A DNA stretch of 64,000 bases, from positions 12,483,501 through 12,547,500 of the forward strand of contig JBAIAC010000030.1 in the NCBI GenBank assembly GCA_037349315.1, read 5' to 3'. The translations under genes were made by a program, and so were the position numbers. Source of the DNA: Chelydra serpentina. Lineage: Eukaryota; Chordata; Testudines; Chelydridae. Of the stretch, positions 1 to 11,900 are shown one piece after another (the first letter of the stretch is position 1; every line of letters starts with the position of its first letter). The notes beneath the pieces are model-generated. The model made no database searches. It was not told the origin of the DNA and was given only the letters and a program-made list of their open reading frames with translations.

Positions 1-2450
1 TTCATCCCTTATGAAAATAACACGTAAGATAAGAAATGAAAGGTTTGAATATTAAAGGGTGGAATTAAACTGTCAAAAAAAGAGGCAAGGAAATGCTAAA
101 CTGCAAAGTTTGCCACTTGCCACTGACTGTTTAGGTTCAGCAGCGGATGTGTGCATACAGAAGCCCCATGAACAATATGGAAAGCTAAGGATTGAGCTTC
201 AGTCCCAAATCTGAATTTCCTGGCTTTTGTTGGTTTAAGCTGGACCCTTAATGGTTTTTTAATTAGTCATTGGTGTGTGCGTAAACCTCCATCAGGAGTT
301 AAAAACCTGGCCCAAAACTGTGTTCAGGGCAAACATTTGGCAAAGAAGATCTCAGTCCAAAATAACTCCTCACACCCTCCATTTTAATGTTAGAAATCTA
401 GTTTGTGAATTTCAACTCTGGAAAGACTTCCACTCGGTTAGCTCTAAAATAAAATCAGAACTGCCTTGACTTCAAACGCGCTTCTGCTACTGGATTGTAA
501 AAGCAGGTAACTTTATTTTTATTTAAGGTGTAATGCCTACACATCGTTAGCACTTTCCCAAAGCCTGGGTCTGTATCATCTGTAATATAATAATAAAATA
601 ATAACAATCTCTAAAACATTCTAAAGAATCCCATTCAGAGCCAATGAGAATCAAGGGACCAAATCATTCTAACAATTAATGGCGTTCTCGATCTACCTGT
701 CTCTCTTTTGGCATATAAAAAGTAAAAATAAATTGAAGGTTGCATTTCAAAATAATGTCAGATACATTTGATCGGTGACCTCATACTGCACAGATCATTT
801 AGATACAATGTGAAATTTAGTTGTCAGACACTGAACGAGCTGGAAATAGTGGGTAATCTCATGTATTTGACTATCTAAACACCAAAGAAGTAAGAAGTGT
901 CAGAATTTCCTTGCTTTCGTGGGTTTCCATTCACAGCCTTAACATTGTTTGAACAACCTTTTTTGTGATTTTGCTGTGTGCACAGAATCCATAAAGTCCT
1001 GACTTTCCACCTAAGGCCGGACAGTGGAGAATACAGAAAGAATGCAAATGTGATTATTATTCTGTCATTAGATCAGAAAGTTGCTTTCAGAGCCAGGGAA
1101 GAAAGTGCATTCTTGCGGGCTGCAAGAATGAGATCTCTCTAGATAAACTCCTCTATGATCTCATTTATAATCTAGATAATCGTCGATATTTTACTTGGCA
1201 TATTGGTGCTCTGGATGTTATATGTACTGTTATGAGATGTTTGGAACTCAAGTTAGATTGTAAACCTACTACAGCGAGGTTTCCTCTCGTGTCATAGTCA
1301 CCGCTTCGCTGTCATAACATTTTTTGACTCTTTGAGGGCGTTCATAATATACGAACCATGCCTATGCTTTAGTGTGTTGTTAGATTTTGTTCTGTAGTGC
1401 TATGAAACACACGAATGAAAAAAAAAAGATGAGGAATATTGAAAACGTAATGGTCATATTTTTAAACTAATCCTTTTATAAGAACAAGATTGCTTTCACT
1501 TGCAAAATAATAGTAAGTCAAGTCAATAAATGTCAAGCAGACATTTTGTTTGTTTGTTTGAAAAGTCATGGCTGGAAGGTCACTTCAAGGTCGCAGTGTG
1601 ACAAAACGTGAAAATGTGAAATAGTCGGACACAGGGAATATGATGAAGGATCGTGAGCTAAGTAATTAAAACCTAGGGAAGCTCCGGGAAAGGTGTAAGT
1701 TAGTATTGTTCTGTAATATTCTGCTGAAACTGTGTGTGTGTGTTTGGGGGTGGGAGGGGTAATACACTGTGAACTACTTGGGTCAGGAACTCTTCGTGTG
1801 TTTTTGTACAGCCCCGAGCACAATGCAGGCTCCTAACAAAGACCATTTAAAGAACGAAAGAGAGACAGAAGTGAGAAGTAGCCAGTCAAGAGAGATCGTG
1901 GTTACGTTCTGTATGGTACCTGTATAATGCATGCCTACATTTTTCACAATAACCTGTGTTTATTTGCACTACCGCCACCCTATCATAGAAACGGTCCGTT
2001 TTCTCGTTCAGCCAGCACGTAGGTTTCTTTATTTGGCACGTTTAAGTAGTAGAATTATTTTCTCTCTCTGATTTGTTTCTTAAACAAAGGCCAATGGGCC
2101 CGATCCTTCTTTAGCTGGAGTCACATTGACTTCAAGGGGCGCTAGATTTGGCTCAGAGCAGGGCGTTTCCTTTTTAAAAGAACTAGCTGCTAGAATCAAG
2201 GTGCAAGGACATCGACTCTGTGCCCCTCCGTCTCTTCTGTGACATCACCAGAGCGCTACACTGGGGCCCGATCCTGCCAGCCTTTCTCCGTTGGCAACTA
2301 CTCACTTGCAAAGGCGAGCAGGACTGGCTCTTGTGCAAATCCCTCCAGCCCCTGGCCAAATAGGCTTCCCCCACCATGGACTTTCATATGCATTTGCCTT
2401 CTCTTGCGATCACCTGACATTGTTTGTGTTAACTACACACATACACAGGT
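1..2450. other. AT-rich unique DNA, no gene seen
   Basis: There is no long open frame, splice-framed exon or recognisable repeat here. Open frames are short and overlap on both strands. Fragments near 2094-2165 and 2264-2290 resemble the dyad-symmetric repeat family listed elsewhere, but they are too decayed to call. Confidence 0.6.
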
Positions 2451-2478
2451 GTCAGAGGGGTAGCCGTGTTAGTCTGGA
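2451..2478 (+). repeat. Fragment of Penelope-like terminal repeat
   Basis: The sequence TCAGAGGGGTAGCCGTGTTA followed by GTCTGG is the same terminal sequence found complete at 8668 and 19253. Only the outer end is present. It runs straight into a CA microsatellite, so this is a very short 3'-end insertion or an eroded copy. Confidence 0.6.
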
Positions 2479-2501
2479 CACACACACACACACACACACA
2501 C
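2478..2501. repeat. (AC)n microsatellite
   Basis: Twelve uninterrupted AC units immediately follow the Penelope-like end fragment. Confidence 0.95.
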
Positions 2502-3099
2502 CATGGTAACTATTGCAACTGCAGATCAAAGTTTACCCACTTCTTACATGGAGAGGGCCGGAGAAGAAACAGGCCTGCACCTCTCCCAGGTGTAAGTCAC
2601 TTTTTCCCCCTTGGGAAGCCTGATTACCCCGCTGGGTCCCCTCTCTCTGCTCACTGCTGTTGGGTCACTTCATTCTTCCACAGCCAGCCCGCTGGGCATT
2701 GCGCAGAAGCGTCCTCCGGGCTCTGGACAGGGCTTATTAGGTGACATCCTCTGGCCCGGGCTGACCAGGAGTTCAGACGAAATGATCACAAGGATACTTT
2801 CTGGCCTTAATCTCCGCTAATCTAGGGAAAGCAGCAGCTGACTTGGGGGACTTAAAAAAGAAACTGATCATGGAGGGATGTTATGATTTGGGGGGTGAGG
2901 GGGCTCCCAGGAAGATCCCTATAAAACATGCCATCTCTGAAGTTCTCAAGGCAACTCCACAAGGAGATTGTCCGCACCCCTCCCCCGCCACTTCCATAGC
3001 TCTGGGGATGCCGTTAATTGGGATCATTTGAACTTCCACTCTCAAAGGTTTGTCTTATTGTGTCGCCCGTTCCTTGGCAGGGGCTGTTTCAATATTTGG

Positions 3100-4130
3100 G
3101 CTGCAGCGGGGGTGGGAGGGGAAAAAGCGAGCTCCAGAAAGGCGGACAATGAATGAAGTGCATGCCCGAGCCGGAGCAAGGCTGCCGAGGTGTGCACCCC
3201 GCGTTCAGCCTGGCGCAGCCCTTCGCTCTGCGGCGCCTTGACGCTTTATGTCGAGAGCTTCTTCGGGGACAATCCGAATAATTTGCTCTTTGATCTCAAT
3301 AGGGGAGCTTCCCTGAAGGCAGCGTAGGTATGTACCCCAGGGCCAAAATAATGATCACAGAGATGGTCCGACTATAAAGCACCCCCCAGTGATTTAAATG
3401 AAAGAGGCGTAAAAGGAAACATTTACACCAGTTTAATTGGGAGCGACTCCTGAACGCTCGGGGGAGTCGCACCGTTTAACATGAAATATCCCTACAGGAG
3501 GTTTCCCGAGCTCCTTCTTTTTGCTCATAGCTGGTGCCCAAGAAGGTTTCTCTCTCGGTTAGAATGGCCCCGCTTTTCCAGCCGCCGAGCCCCGGAAGGT
3601 AGGGTACCCGCAAGGACACGGGGAGCTGGAAACACCGCAGCGCGTTAACTCGGCGAGTCCCCGGGGAATACAGGCGCTCCCGAGCTTTCTCCTACACCTG
3701 CTCTCCAGCCGCGGCACTCCTGGGACCTGCGTGGGCGGCTCTGTCTGTTGAGCGAGGCACGAAGTAGAGCGGAAAACAACACACGCCGACGCCCCTGGAA
3801 GCGCGCAGTACTTTCCCCTGAAGCGGTGCACGCCAACTAACTGCGGGGAACAGCGGCCCCGAGTCTGCCCCTGGGAAGAAGCCGACTCGCTCTGCAGCTC
3901 CTCCAACCTGGAGACCTGCAAGCAGCGGCTGAACGTGGGTGGTGCGGGACACTCGGAGGTTGGGGCCGGGAGCTGATCGGGGGCGTGTGCGCTTGGTGGT
4001 GAGGAGAGGACGAGATGAATCGCCCCTTTGGTCCAGCCACCCTTCAGAGCCGGGTGCCTCGCATGGCCAGCTCCGGGCTTTGGTGAAGCTCCGCTCCACT
4101 GTCCTGGACTCCCCCAGGCTCAGTGCCCCG
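3100..4130. promoter_or_regulatory. CpG island, candidate promoter
   Basis: CG dinucleotides are dense here and rare almost everywhere else in the window. I counted about 34 CG in 3541-3900, roughly one per 10-11 bases. Methylated vertebrate DNA loses CpG, so such a block usually marks an unmethylated promoter or developmental regulatory region. No TATA box or reliable coding exon could be fixed. Minus-strand open frames across it (for example 3559-3921) have arginine-, proline- and serine-rich composition typical of GC-rich noncoding DNA and match no family I recognise. It could be the 5' end of a gene whose exons lie outside the window, a lncRNA promoter, or an orphan island. Confidence 0.65.
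3443..3470. other. Short perfect hairpin in CpG island
   Basis: GCGACTCC and GGAGTCGC form a perfect 8-bp stem around a 12-nt loop. It lies at the upstream side of the densest CpG stretch. Its function is unknown and chance is possible. Confidence 0.4.
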
Positions 4131-4150
4131 CCTCCCCCAACACACTCTGC

Positions 4151-4274
4151 TAGGGTGACCAGACAGCAAGTGTGAAAAATCAGGACAGGGGGTGGGGGGT
4201 AATAGGAGCCTATATAAGAAAAAGACCCCAAAATCGGGACTGTCCCTATAAAATTGGGACATCTGGTCACCCTA
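4151..4274. mobile_element. MITE copy 1, TA-flanked
   Basis: This is a 120-bp element with inverted ends. The left starts GGGTGACCAGAC and the right ends in the complement, GTCACCC. Both ends are flanked by TA, as expected for a Tc1/mariner-type target duplication. The interior has no coding capacity. It is closely similar to the copy at 4339-4465, in the same orientation. Confidence 0.75.
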
Positions 4275-4338
4275 CACCCTGCGGTTCTGTCCTCACTCAG
4301 GACCCGATCGCCCAAGGGGAGAAAGCGATTCCCCTTAC

Positions 4339-4465
4339 TAGGGTGACCAGACAGCAAGTGTGAACAATCCGGAAGGGGGTGGGGGGGGGGTAATAGGAGC
4401 CTATATAAGAAAAAGACGCAAAAATCCGGACTGTCCCTATAAAATCAGGACATCTGGTCACCCTA
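4339..4465. mobile_element. MITE copy 2, TA-flanked
   Basis: It has the same inverted ends, TA flanks and interior as the copy at 4151-4274, with a few substitutions and a longer run of ten G at about 4381-4390. It lies in direct orientation 64 bp from copy 1. Either two independent insertions occurred close together or a local duplication carried the element. Confidence 0.75.
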
Positions 4466-6411
4466 CCCCCTACGCTGCCTCTCCCCTCCCCATCAATACA
4501 TAAATACAAGGCATCAGGGGCAGCCGCCTCCTGCTGAAACCGAAATGTTTTTTTCCCACAAGCCCGAGGAAGGTTGGAGCCAAACTAGCCCTTGGAAAGC
4601 GAGGTGCTGCAGGGGGTGGGGGGCGAAGGGGAGAGCAAGGCAGGAGCCGAGCTCTGGGTGCCTGTGAGACTTTAGCAGCTTCTCCCCTTCGCTGGGACGT
4701 TTCTGATTCAGTTTGGTAAATGACTGTAATTATGGATTTCTACGGGGAAAAAAGACCCCAACAACAACAACAAAAAAAGTGGTGTCAAATAATTTAAAAC
4801 AGCTCCAGTGGAAGGGCTGTCAATTCTTTACAGAAAAGCGCCAGTGTTTATTCAGATGTTTCTCTCCATAATTGTTGTCTGGGGGGGAAACACAGGCTAC
4901 CCTCATTCAGGCTTGTAGCCGACCCAGTTTTGGTGCTGATTTATTAGCACAGAATGTAGGTGAGAGGAGAGGGAGAAGGGCCTTTAATTTGAAGTTGGAA
5001 ATGGGGTTAGACTAGAGGAGGGTTCATTTCCAAAGGAGAGGGGAGGGAGAGGAATATTCTATAAACCGGCTCCAAATTTATCTGCCACTGATTCATTGTT
5101 TGAACAGGTTGAAAGCGTGATAATGAGGTTTTTAAGAACCCTGAACAAATAGTCTTTCTATAAACCTGATTAGACTGTCCTGGGTGGAGAGGGGGGCAGA
5201 GAAAGTGGTGGGAGAAGATTGTTTGACTACTCAGGGATGAGTTCTTTTCGAGTGTGTGTATACACACCGGTATCTATCAATCAAGCTTTTATAGGGTGTC
5301 GCCAGCTGGGGTGTTGGAAGAAAAGTGCATGTTAAATGATGCCATTAGACTGTAGTGCAACAAGCACAGACAAGGTAATTGGCAGCAATTCTCAGACCCA
5401 GTCCGGTGACCTGTTAATCTGTTGCCACTAGCATTCCACCAGGGGAAAAATAGCTGCACCGTGGAGAAATAGTCTTTCCCTTATCTCAGGCCTGGCCAGC
5501 TTGTTAATGTTCAACTTGACAAGAGAGAAGGGCTTGCTAGGGGGGAACCTGTCTCCATTCAATCAGATTATTACTCCAATTGCTGAGTGTAATTTACGAC
5601 CGATGGTTTAATTTATTCTCCTGTTTTTTTGGAGCAGGGAAGGGTTTGGCACTGGAGTGTTGGAAAGGAGAAACTGGGGGTCTCGGTGGAGCAGGGAGCA
5701 CTGTTCAGCATCTCCGAACTTTCACTTTCTCAGCCAATGAGTTTAGAAAAGGCCCAAGTCACAGAGGGACATGTGGGCCTGTACTCTCCACAGTGCCTCC
5801 AGACTTGGCTAGAAACAAGCTCTTTCCTTCATTCATAATAAAGTGTCTAGCTCATTCCTGTCCAGTTTGCACAGACGGGGGATTGCTTGGGTGAAAGGCT
5901 TTGTACAATGCCTGGATCCCTTCCCAAACACTCACAATGGCTGTAGGTGTAAACAGCAAACAGAAAGCGACCAGAAACAACTGTTTAAAGAACAATCACT
6001 TCACAATACTGCTTTGTATAGGGATGACAAAACAGAATCCAAACATCACCAGGATAGGAAAAACAACCATAATTTATCAGCCAGTGGGACACAAAATGCC
6101 ATCAGCACAATGTGTTTTGTAGTAGTAAGCTGGAGAGGGAAACTCAGGCTTTTAAGTGTGTTTTGTTTTAATATACTTCTACTCCAGCCTTCCAGCTTCC
6201 TCCAGTTTTACTGAGTTGATAATTCATTGGTAAAAATGAGGTCTGTTAATACACACCTAAGGCTTAAAACTATGGTCTTTACTCAGGAAAAGTTGACAAC
6301 GCCCTGAGAAGTGACGGCGAGGGTATATAAAAGGAGATTTGGGGCATTTTATGTTATTTACAGACATTTTGAGCAGGTAAGGTGAAGACTTTTGGCTTGT
6401 TACAAGGCTGT

Positions 6412-6414
<3 letters not shown>
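4466..6414. other. Unique DNA downstream of CpG island
   Basis: No gene or dispersed repeat is recognised. 5340-5560 is less AT-rich and looks like ordinary constrained noncoding sequence, but conservation cannot be judged from one genome. Confidence 0.45.

Positions 6415-6446
<32 letters not shown>
6415..6446. repeat. (AC)n microsatellite
   Basis: Sixteen uninterrupted AC units. Confidence 0.97.
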
Positions 6447-6448
<2 letters not shown>

Positions 6449-8654
6449 TAGTACACTTACTTGAACTTAATGCCAAATTCATGAACAAATTACACAGATG
6501 GGTTTCATTGTTTCCATATTTGTTATATAACTGAAGAGCAAGACTATTCAGCTCATTAGGATGGATAGTGCCATGTGGGACGGGTCGAAAGCTATGAGCA
6601 TGGAAAAACAGCTCATTTTTCCCCATAAAATGACTGATCGCTGGGTGAACAGCTGTAGTTTCCAAACAGCCCCTTCTTTAATAACATAGTATCAGGAATC
6701 TTTTGAGGGAGTCCAAGAGCAGTAACTAAACAAATGAGAGAATTAAAAATAACTCTATGGCTTGAAAGGGTACACTAAATGTTTTTGAAAATTCTGAGTA
6801 ACTCCATCTAATGAAGCAAGTCCCTGTTGTCCTGAAATTTTCCCTTTTACAAGAAATAACTGTAATCTCTTCTATAACCAATTAAACATTTGAAAACTCA
6901 GTTCAAACAGGTGTAGGTAGAATTCTTTAAATCAATTTGAAAGTTCATTAAAACCTGGGGAGAATTTATATGCTAGAAAACAACAGTCCCACAAATATTT
7001 TCTAATTTTGATAATTGAAAGATGTAAAAGAACCACATATATGTTTACAAACCATGCAATTTGTCAGCATTGCACAGTATATTGCACTTATTCCAAGGTT
7101 GCACTAAATGACACACTTTCCTCTCCATTGTCACCACATATTTATTAGCTTTAGTTCAAATCTATTTCTAATGGAACCTTGGTTCCAAACTTTGGAAGCC
7201 TCCCCCTCTGGTCAAAGAACAAAGGGGGTGATTTGAAATGCAGCAAGTGATCTCTGCATGCAAACCTGCACACATGTTGTGCAAAGCAAATAGCAACCAT
7301 GCTGAGATGGGTGGAAGAAGTTTGATTTTTTGTGTGTTAATAAATGGGACTTTTAAGCTGTGATAAATGAAGCTGCCTTGTGACCTGACTGGTGTAGTAA
7401 ACCTTTGTGTTTCTGTGCTTGGTGGCAGTGTGAGTGACCTTGCAAGGCAGCAGTGCCACTGGGAATGTTTCAGCTAATGGTACACAGACATACCACTGGG
7501 GAATTTAAGCTTCTATTCTCAAGTCTTCCCTCCCACTTCCAACTACCTATTGCTGTTTCTACTCTACAGATTATTTGACTCTTACATTGCTGTCCAGACC
7601 TATGCTCTATACAAGGCCTTGAACATTTCCTGGAAAGGCTATTAACAGTTTTGTCTCTTGCACCTTTCCCATTTAAGGAGCGTCTCCCTCAAAGATACTG
7701 CTCTGCAGATCATTTGAACAGAGGGTGAGCATACTCATGTAAATAGTTAGTGTGGTTCCTTAATTATACCGCACATGCACACTTGCTGACCTATTAAGGC
7801 CCAAATGGGGGACACAGTATGTGGCAAAGATCCCCAAAAGAGGGACACACAGACAAATTATTAATGCAGGAAACTAAAACTGATGTTGGATTAATTTCTT
7901 TAATATAAATAAAACTCTTTCCGTAACCTCAGTCTTATGATTCTTTATTTCTCATGTAAAGAATTTTTATCAATGGAGATGAGGTGGACACTTAATGTGT
8001 GTGGAATGTAGGCAGCTTTGTGACCTTCCTTGAAGCGAATTGCAACTGAGAGGTACGCATGCACGTGTATGAATGTCATGGAAATGGCAGAGCTCGTCAT
8101 CGGGCACCTGATCCAAAGTCCATTAAGTGAACAGAAAGATAGTCATTGGCATAACCAGCTCTTAAAATCTCGATGAGGGCAGCGCCGTGGAGTCGTTAGA
8201 ACTCTTAAAGGGCAGGATTGCTTAGTGGGTATCATGAAAGAGTGACACACAAATGGCATCATTCAGAAGACACAGCCATACAAATTTGATTCAAAGCACA
8301 CGGTCATGCAGACAACTTAGAACTCTTATCCAGATGGCAGCAGGGAAAGGAGTTCTGTGCAGTGGTTCAGATGGTGAGCTGAAGTCAATGGAGCAACGTG
8401 GGTTTACGCTGTCCGAGAATGGGGCCCAGTGTGTTACCATATAATTCAAGCAGGAGCTGGACTTCTGACAAATATTTTAGAAGTGGCTACATACAACTGA
8501 CAAACAAATCTTTTATTCTGTGTTTCTATAGAGCCTACCACAATGGCATCTAGGCCCACGACTGGGTGTGCTTCTAGGTGTGCTACCCTGATCCAATATC
8601 TATAAAAAAGCACCTTTCCTATTATTTATGTGTTATTCTGAACAACATAGGCCC
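6447..8654. other. AT-rich unique DNA, no gene seen
   Basis: No long frame or recognisable element. A few short open frames are at chance length. Confidence 0.55.
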
Positions 8655-8915
8655 CATTTTGATCTTAAGTATCAGAGGGGTAGCCATGTTAGTCTGGATC
8701 TGTAGACGCGACAAAGAGCCCTGTGACACCTTATAAACTAACAGTCATATTGGAGCATAAGCTTTCATGGGTGAATACCCACTTCGTCGGATGCATGTAG
8801 TGGTCCACTGCATGCATCCGATGAAGTGGGTATTCACCCACGAAAGCTTATGCTCCAATATATCTGTTAGTCTATAAGGTGCCACAGGACTCTTTCTTGC
8901 TTCATTTTGATCTTA
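8655..8915. mobile_element. Fold-back Penelope-like terminal repeat insertion
   Basis: A full terminal unit starts at 8668 (TCAGAGGGGTAGCC, then GTTAGTCTGG) and runs to about 8805. The sequence then turns around and repeats in inverse orientation to about 8900, giving arms of about 90 bp. The whole palindrome is flanked by the 13-bp direct repeat CATTTTGATCTTA at 8655-8667 and 8903-8915. It therefore inserted as one unit. The right arm carries a hammerhead-like core. PLE insertions are known to carry terminal repeats in inverted arrangements. Assigning this family to PLE rests on the copy at 19253. Confidence 0.75.
8818..8855 (+). ncRNA. Degenerate hammerhead-ribozyme-like core
   Basis: The order is CCGATGA, a 5-bp stem II (GTGGG/CCCAC), CGAAA, then the short stem III GC-TTAT-GC followed by TC. 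Compared with the hammerhead core CTGATGA, position U4 is C, which should disable cleavage. Stem I is not evident. Confidence 0.4.
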
Positions 8916-11900
8916 GTTACTCTGGTGTAAATGAGATCAGGATCTGACCCTGCAACTTTAACATCTATCACCGATCAGCAGTTCTAAAGTGCTCATCATG
9001 CGAGTGTCTTGGCACTGTTTGGCTGGACCAGTTCTGTGCAACTGCAGTAGCAAAGCACTATTTTAAGCAAAGAGAACGGTTTGATTTATAGTTTTGTGGT
9101 AAGAACGGTTCAGTTTGCCAGGGTGTTCAATTTAATTAATATTATTTGGGGGGGAAATTGCTATTGTTTCCCTAACCACATGCCTTCCAATATTAAACAA
9201 ACTGTTGATGTTGGGGATGTGTTGCTTAATTACCCTAAACTGTTCTTTTCAAAAGTTGTGTGTTGACCTCCTTTTACGTTTCTCAAGTATAGTATAACAT
9301 ATTGACTTAAGAGTATTGTGTCTACCTGTACTTAGCAAGAAACAGATACCAGGTGAATTTTAACACTGGTAAAACAAGAATGCTACCGGCTGCATGCAGC
9401 ATTCCCAAGTGGAATCTGTGAGCAAGGCAGCGAGGATAGCTTATAAAGCAAAGTGAATTGCAATATTATCTGTGAATCTAATTTAGATCATCATTACAAA
9501 TAAGCAAATGTTTGGGTATAATATTACATAACGTGTATCTTCTGTAACACAACATAGAATCATTATGGGGAAAAAAGTGTATCTTCATATGCATAGGAAG
9601 GGTCAAATTCTGTCATCAGCTTTCAGGCAGAACATCCCCATTGATTTCACCTTCCTCTGGCTCTTTGGAGTGCAAATTACACCAGTGCAGACTCTCTTAG
9701 ATTCAGACCTCCTTATACCTGCTCACACACAATGATGTGTCACTTATACTACCTCTTCATCTGGCCCATTGCTTGGAACGTATCAGTCTTATAGGCATCT
9801 ACCTGCCTTTAAATAGGGTTAAGTTTCAGAGACGGTGGACCCCCCTCCCCCGTCTCCATTGACTTCCGTAGAAACAGAAATGGGCCCAATGTTACAGTGT
9901 GTGATGAAAAGAGTGTGTGTTCTTTTGTGTAGCTGAGCCAGTGGGGAGAGTTGGCTTTGTTCTCCTTTATGTAGAACACAATAAACAATTTGACTTGCAT
10001 CATACTGTACAGTTTAAGGGCTCATAGATACTTACGGGAGCCTTGTCTAAATTAAGACTTTAAGATCAGGCCCTTATTTTTTTTAGTGTCTTTCAAACAC
10101 ACTGTATCCCCAAATACTTTATAGAGTTAATTAATGAAATGGCAGTATTGAAGACCAGCAGAGAGAGGCAAAAGCAATGCAAGAAAGAAGTGGAGAGGTA
10201 TAGTGCCATAGCTTTCTAACTTCTTTACAAGAATCCACCTTACTGAATATATCCCATCACTGTAGGAATAATTAGGTGTAATTCTACTGTCTGAGTTATG
10301 CAGAAGGTGAAAACAGGTGATGATAGTGATCCCTTCTGGACACTGAATATCTATGAAATCTATGAAACTGTCCTTCCACTATATTTCCAGACTGCAGCAT
10401 GCAAACAATTATTTTTTTGTTTTGTTTGAAAAGTTGTGTCCAAATTGTAGGGCTAGGTTAGAAGTATTTTTTTCTCTGCTATGCAATGTGTAAACTATTT
10501 CTTGAATGGTCCCAGAAGACAAGCCATAACATAAACTTCGTACAGCTACTTTTATTCAAGTGTGACACACCAGGTTAAAATGTATTCATACAGACCTGCC
10601 TAAAATAGTCAAAAAATAAAACGTATCAAAATATCTAACAAATTTCTTTATAATGTTGTTGTTTACATGGTTGTTATAAATGTGGAGACAGATATACTCT
10701 GTTTGAAACATGTTGTAAACTCATAAAGGGCACTATTTGTGAAGAATTCACTCTAGAAAAATGTAGGTCATGAGACAAGGGTAAATGCCTCCACAACTTA
10801 TGTCCACTAAAACTCTGTCTCTCTTGCACACCACTGATTTACATTCAAATGCAAATCCACAGAGAACTGACATTCCAACTGGGAGACCAATTAGATGAGG
10901 TTCTTGACTCAAAATAGCCAGTTAGGGTCCCTTCATTAGCACAGAATGTGCAGAAACAAAGTACATCAGTGAAGATGCATGATGCATTCATTTCAGTTTT
11001 GCTGTAGTTGGCTGATGCTATTTATACCCTGGACTAATCAAAGCCAGAAGTGTTTCATCATTCTAAATGTCATGAAAAATATATGCATCCAGGATGAAAT
11101 TCTGGCCTCACTGAAGTCAATGGCAAAATTCTCATTGACTTCAATAGATTCAGGATTTCACCCTGAATATATATGACTAAGAAAGCTCATGACAACAGAG
11201 TTTTATACATCGTTTGAATGACAATGGGTTATTGGCAAATATTATTAATAATTGTTTGGTGTGTAAAATTGAAATACAGTTATATATTTACTCAGCCTTT
11301 ACAGAGCAGATAACATGTTTCATCCATTTACAGATATTCAAGCTGAATATAAAAATATATATTATGTACTTCTGTGCAAACCGTTAGAAAAAATATCTGA
11401 ATGTGCTTCAACTTCTTCAAACGGAGTTTCCCAAACAAGCTCTTGGGTTTGTATCCAGATGATCCAAACGTGAATTCTTTGCCTCTCAGGGACTCAGCTG
11501 TAATAAATGTAACAGAAATTATTGGATGAGTCTGTTGGACATAGGAAAGAACCTATATTTCTCCCAGTCTCTCATGCTCCCAAATTAATTGAACACAGCC
11601 TCTGAAACATAGCATCACCATGAAGTCCTCTACTGACCCAATCAGTCACGGGAAGGACTGCTACTTCCCTATCTCTTCCTGATCACAGAATGTGATCCTG
11701 CTTTTTTGGTGAGGTTTGAATTTTCTCTGAATGGTTTGAAAAACTATCAAGCCCAGCCGTTTGCTTATTTAAAATAAAAAGAGGTTCGTTGTGTTTTTGC
11801 TACCATCTGAGTACAGAAAACAAAGCCTTATGATGGGTAGTCTTCCAAATTTGTAGATGTCGCTCTGTCTGTGGACAATTTGAAGTCTAAATTCACTGGA

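Noticed and set aside
3692..4357. 221-codon minus-strand frame over the CpG island
   Set aside because: It starts in one MITE, runs through the other and into the CpG island. A frame crossing two transposons is not a conserved host gene.
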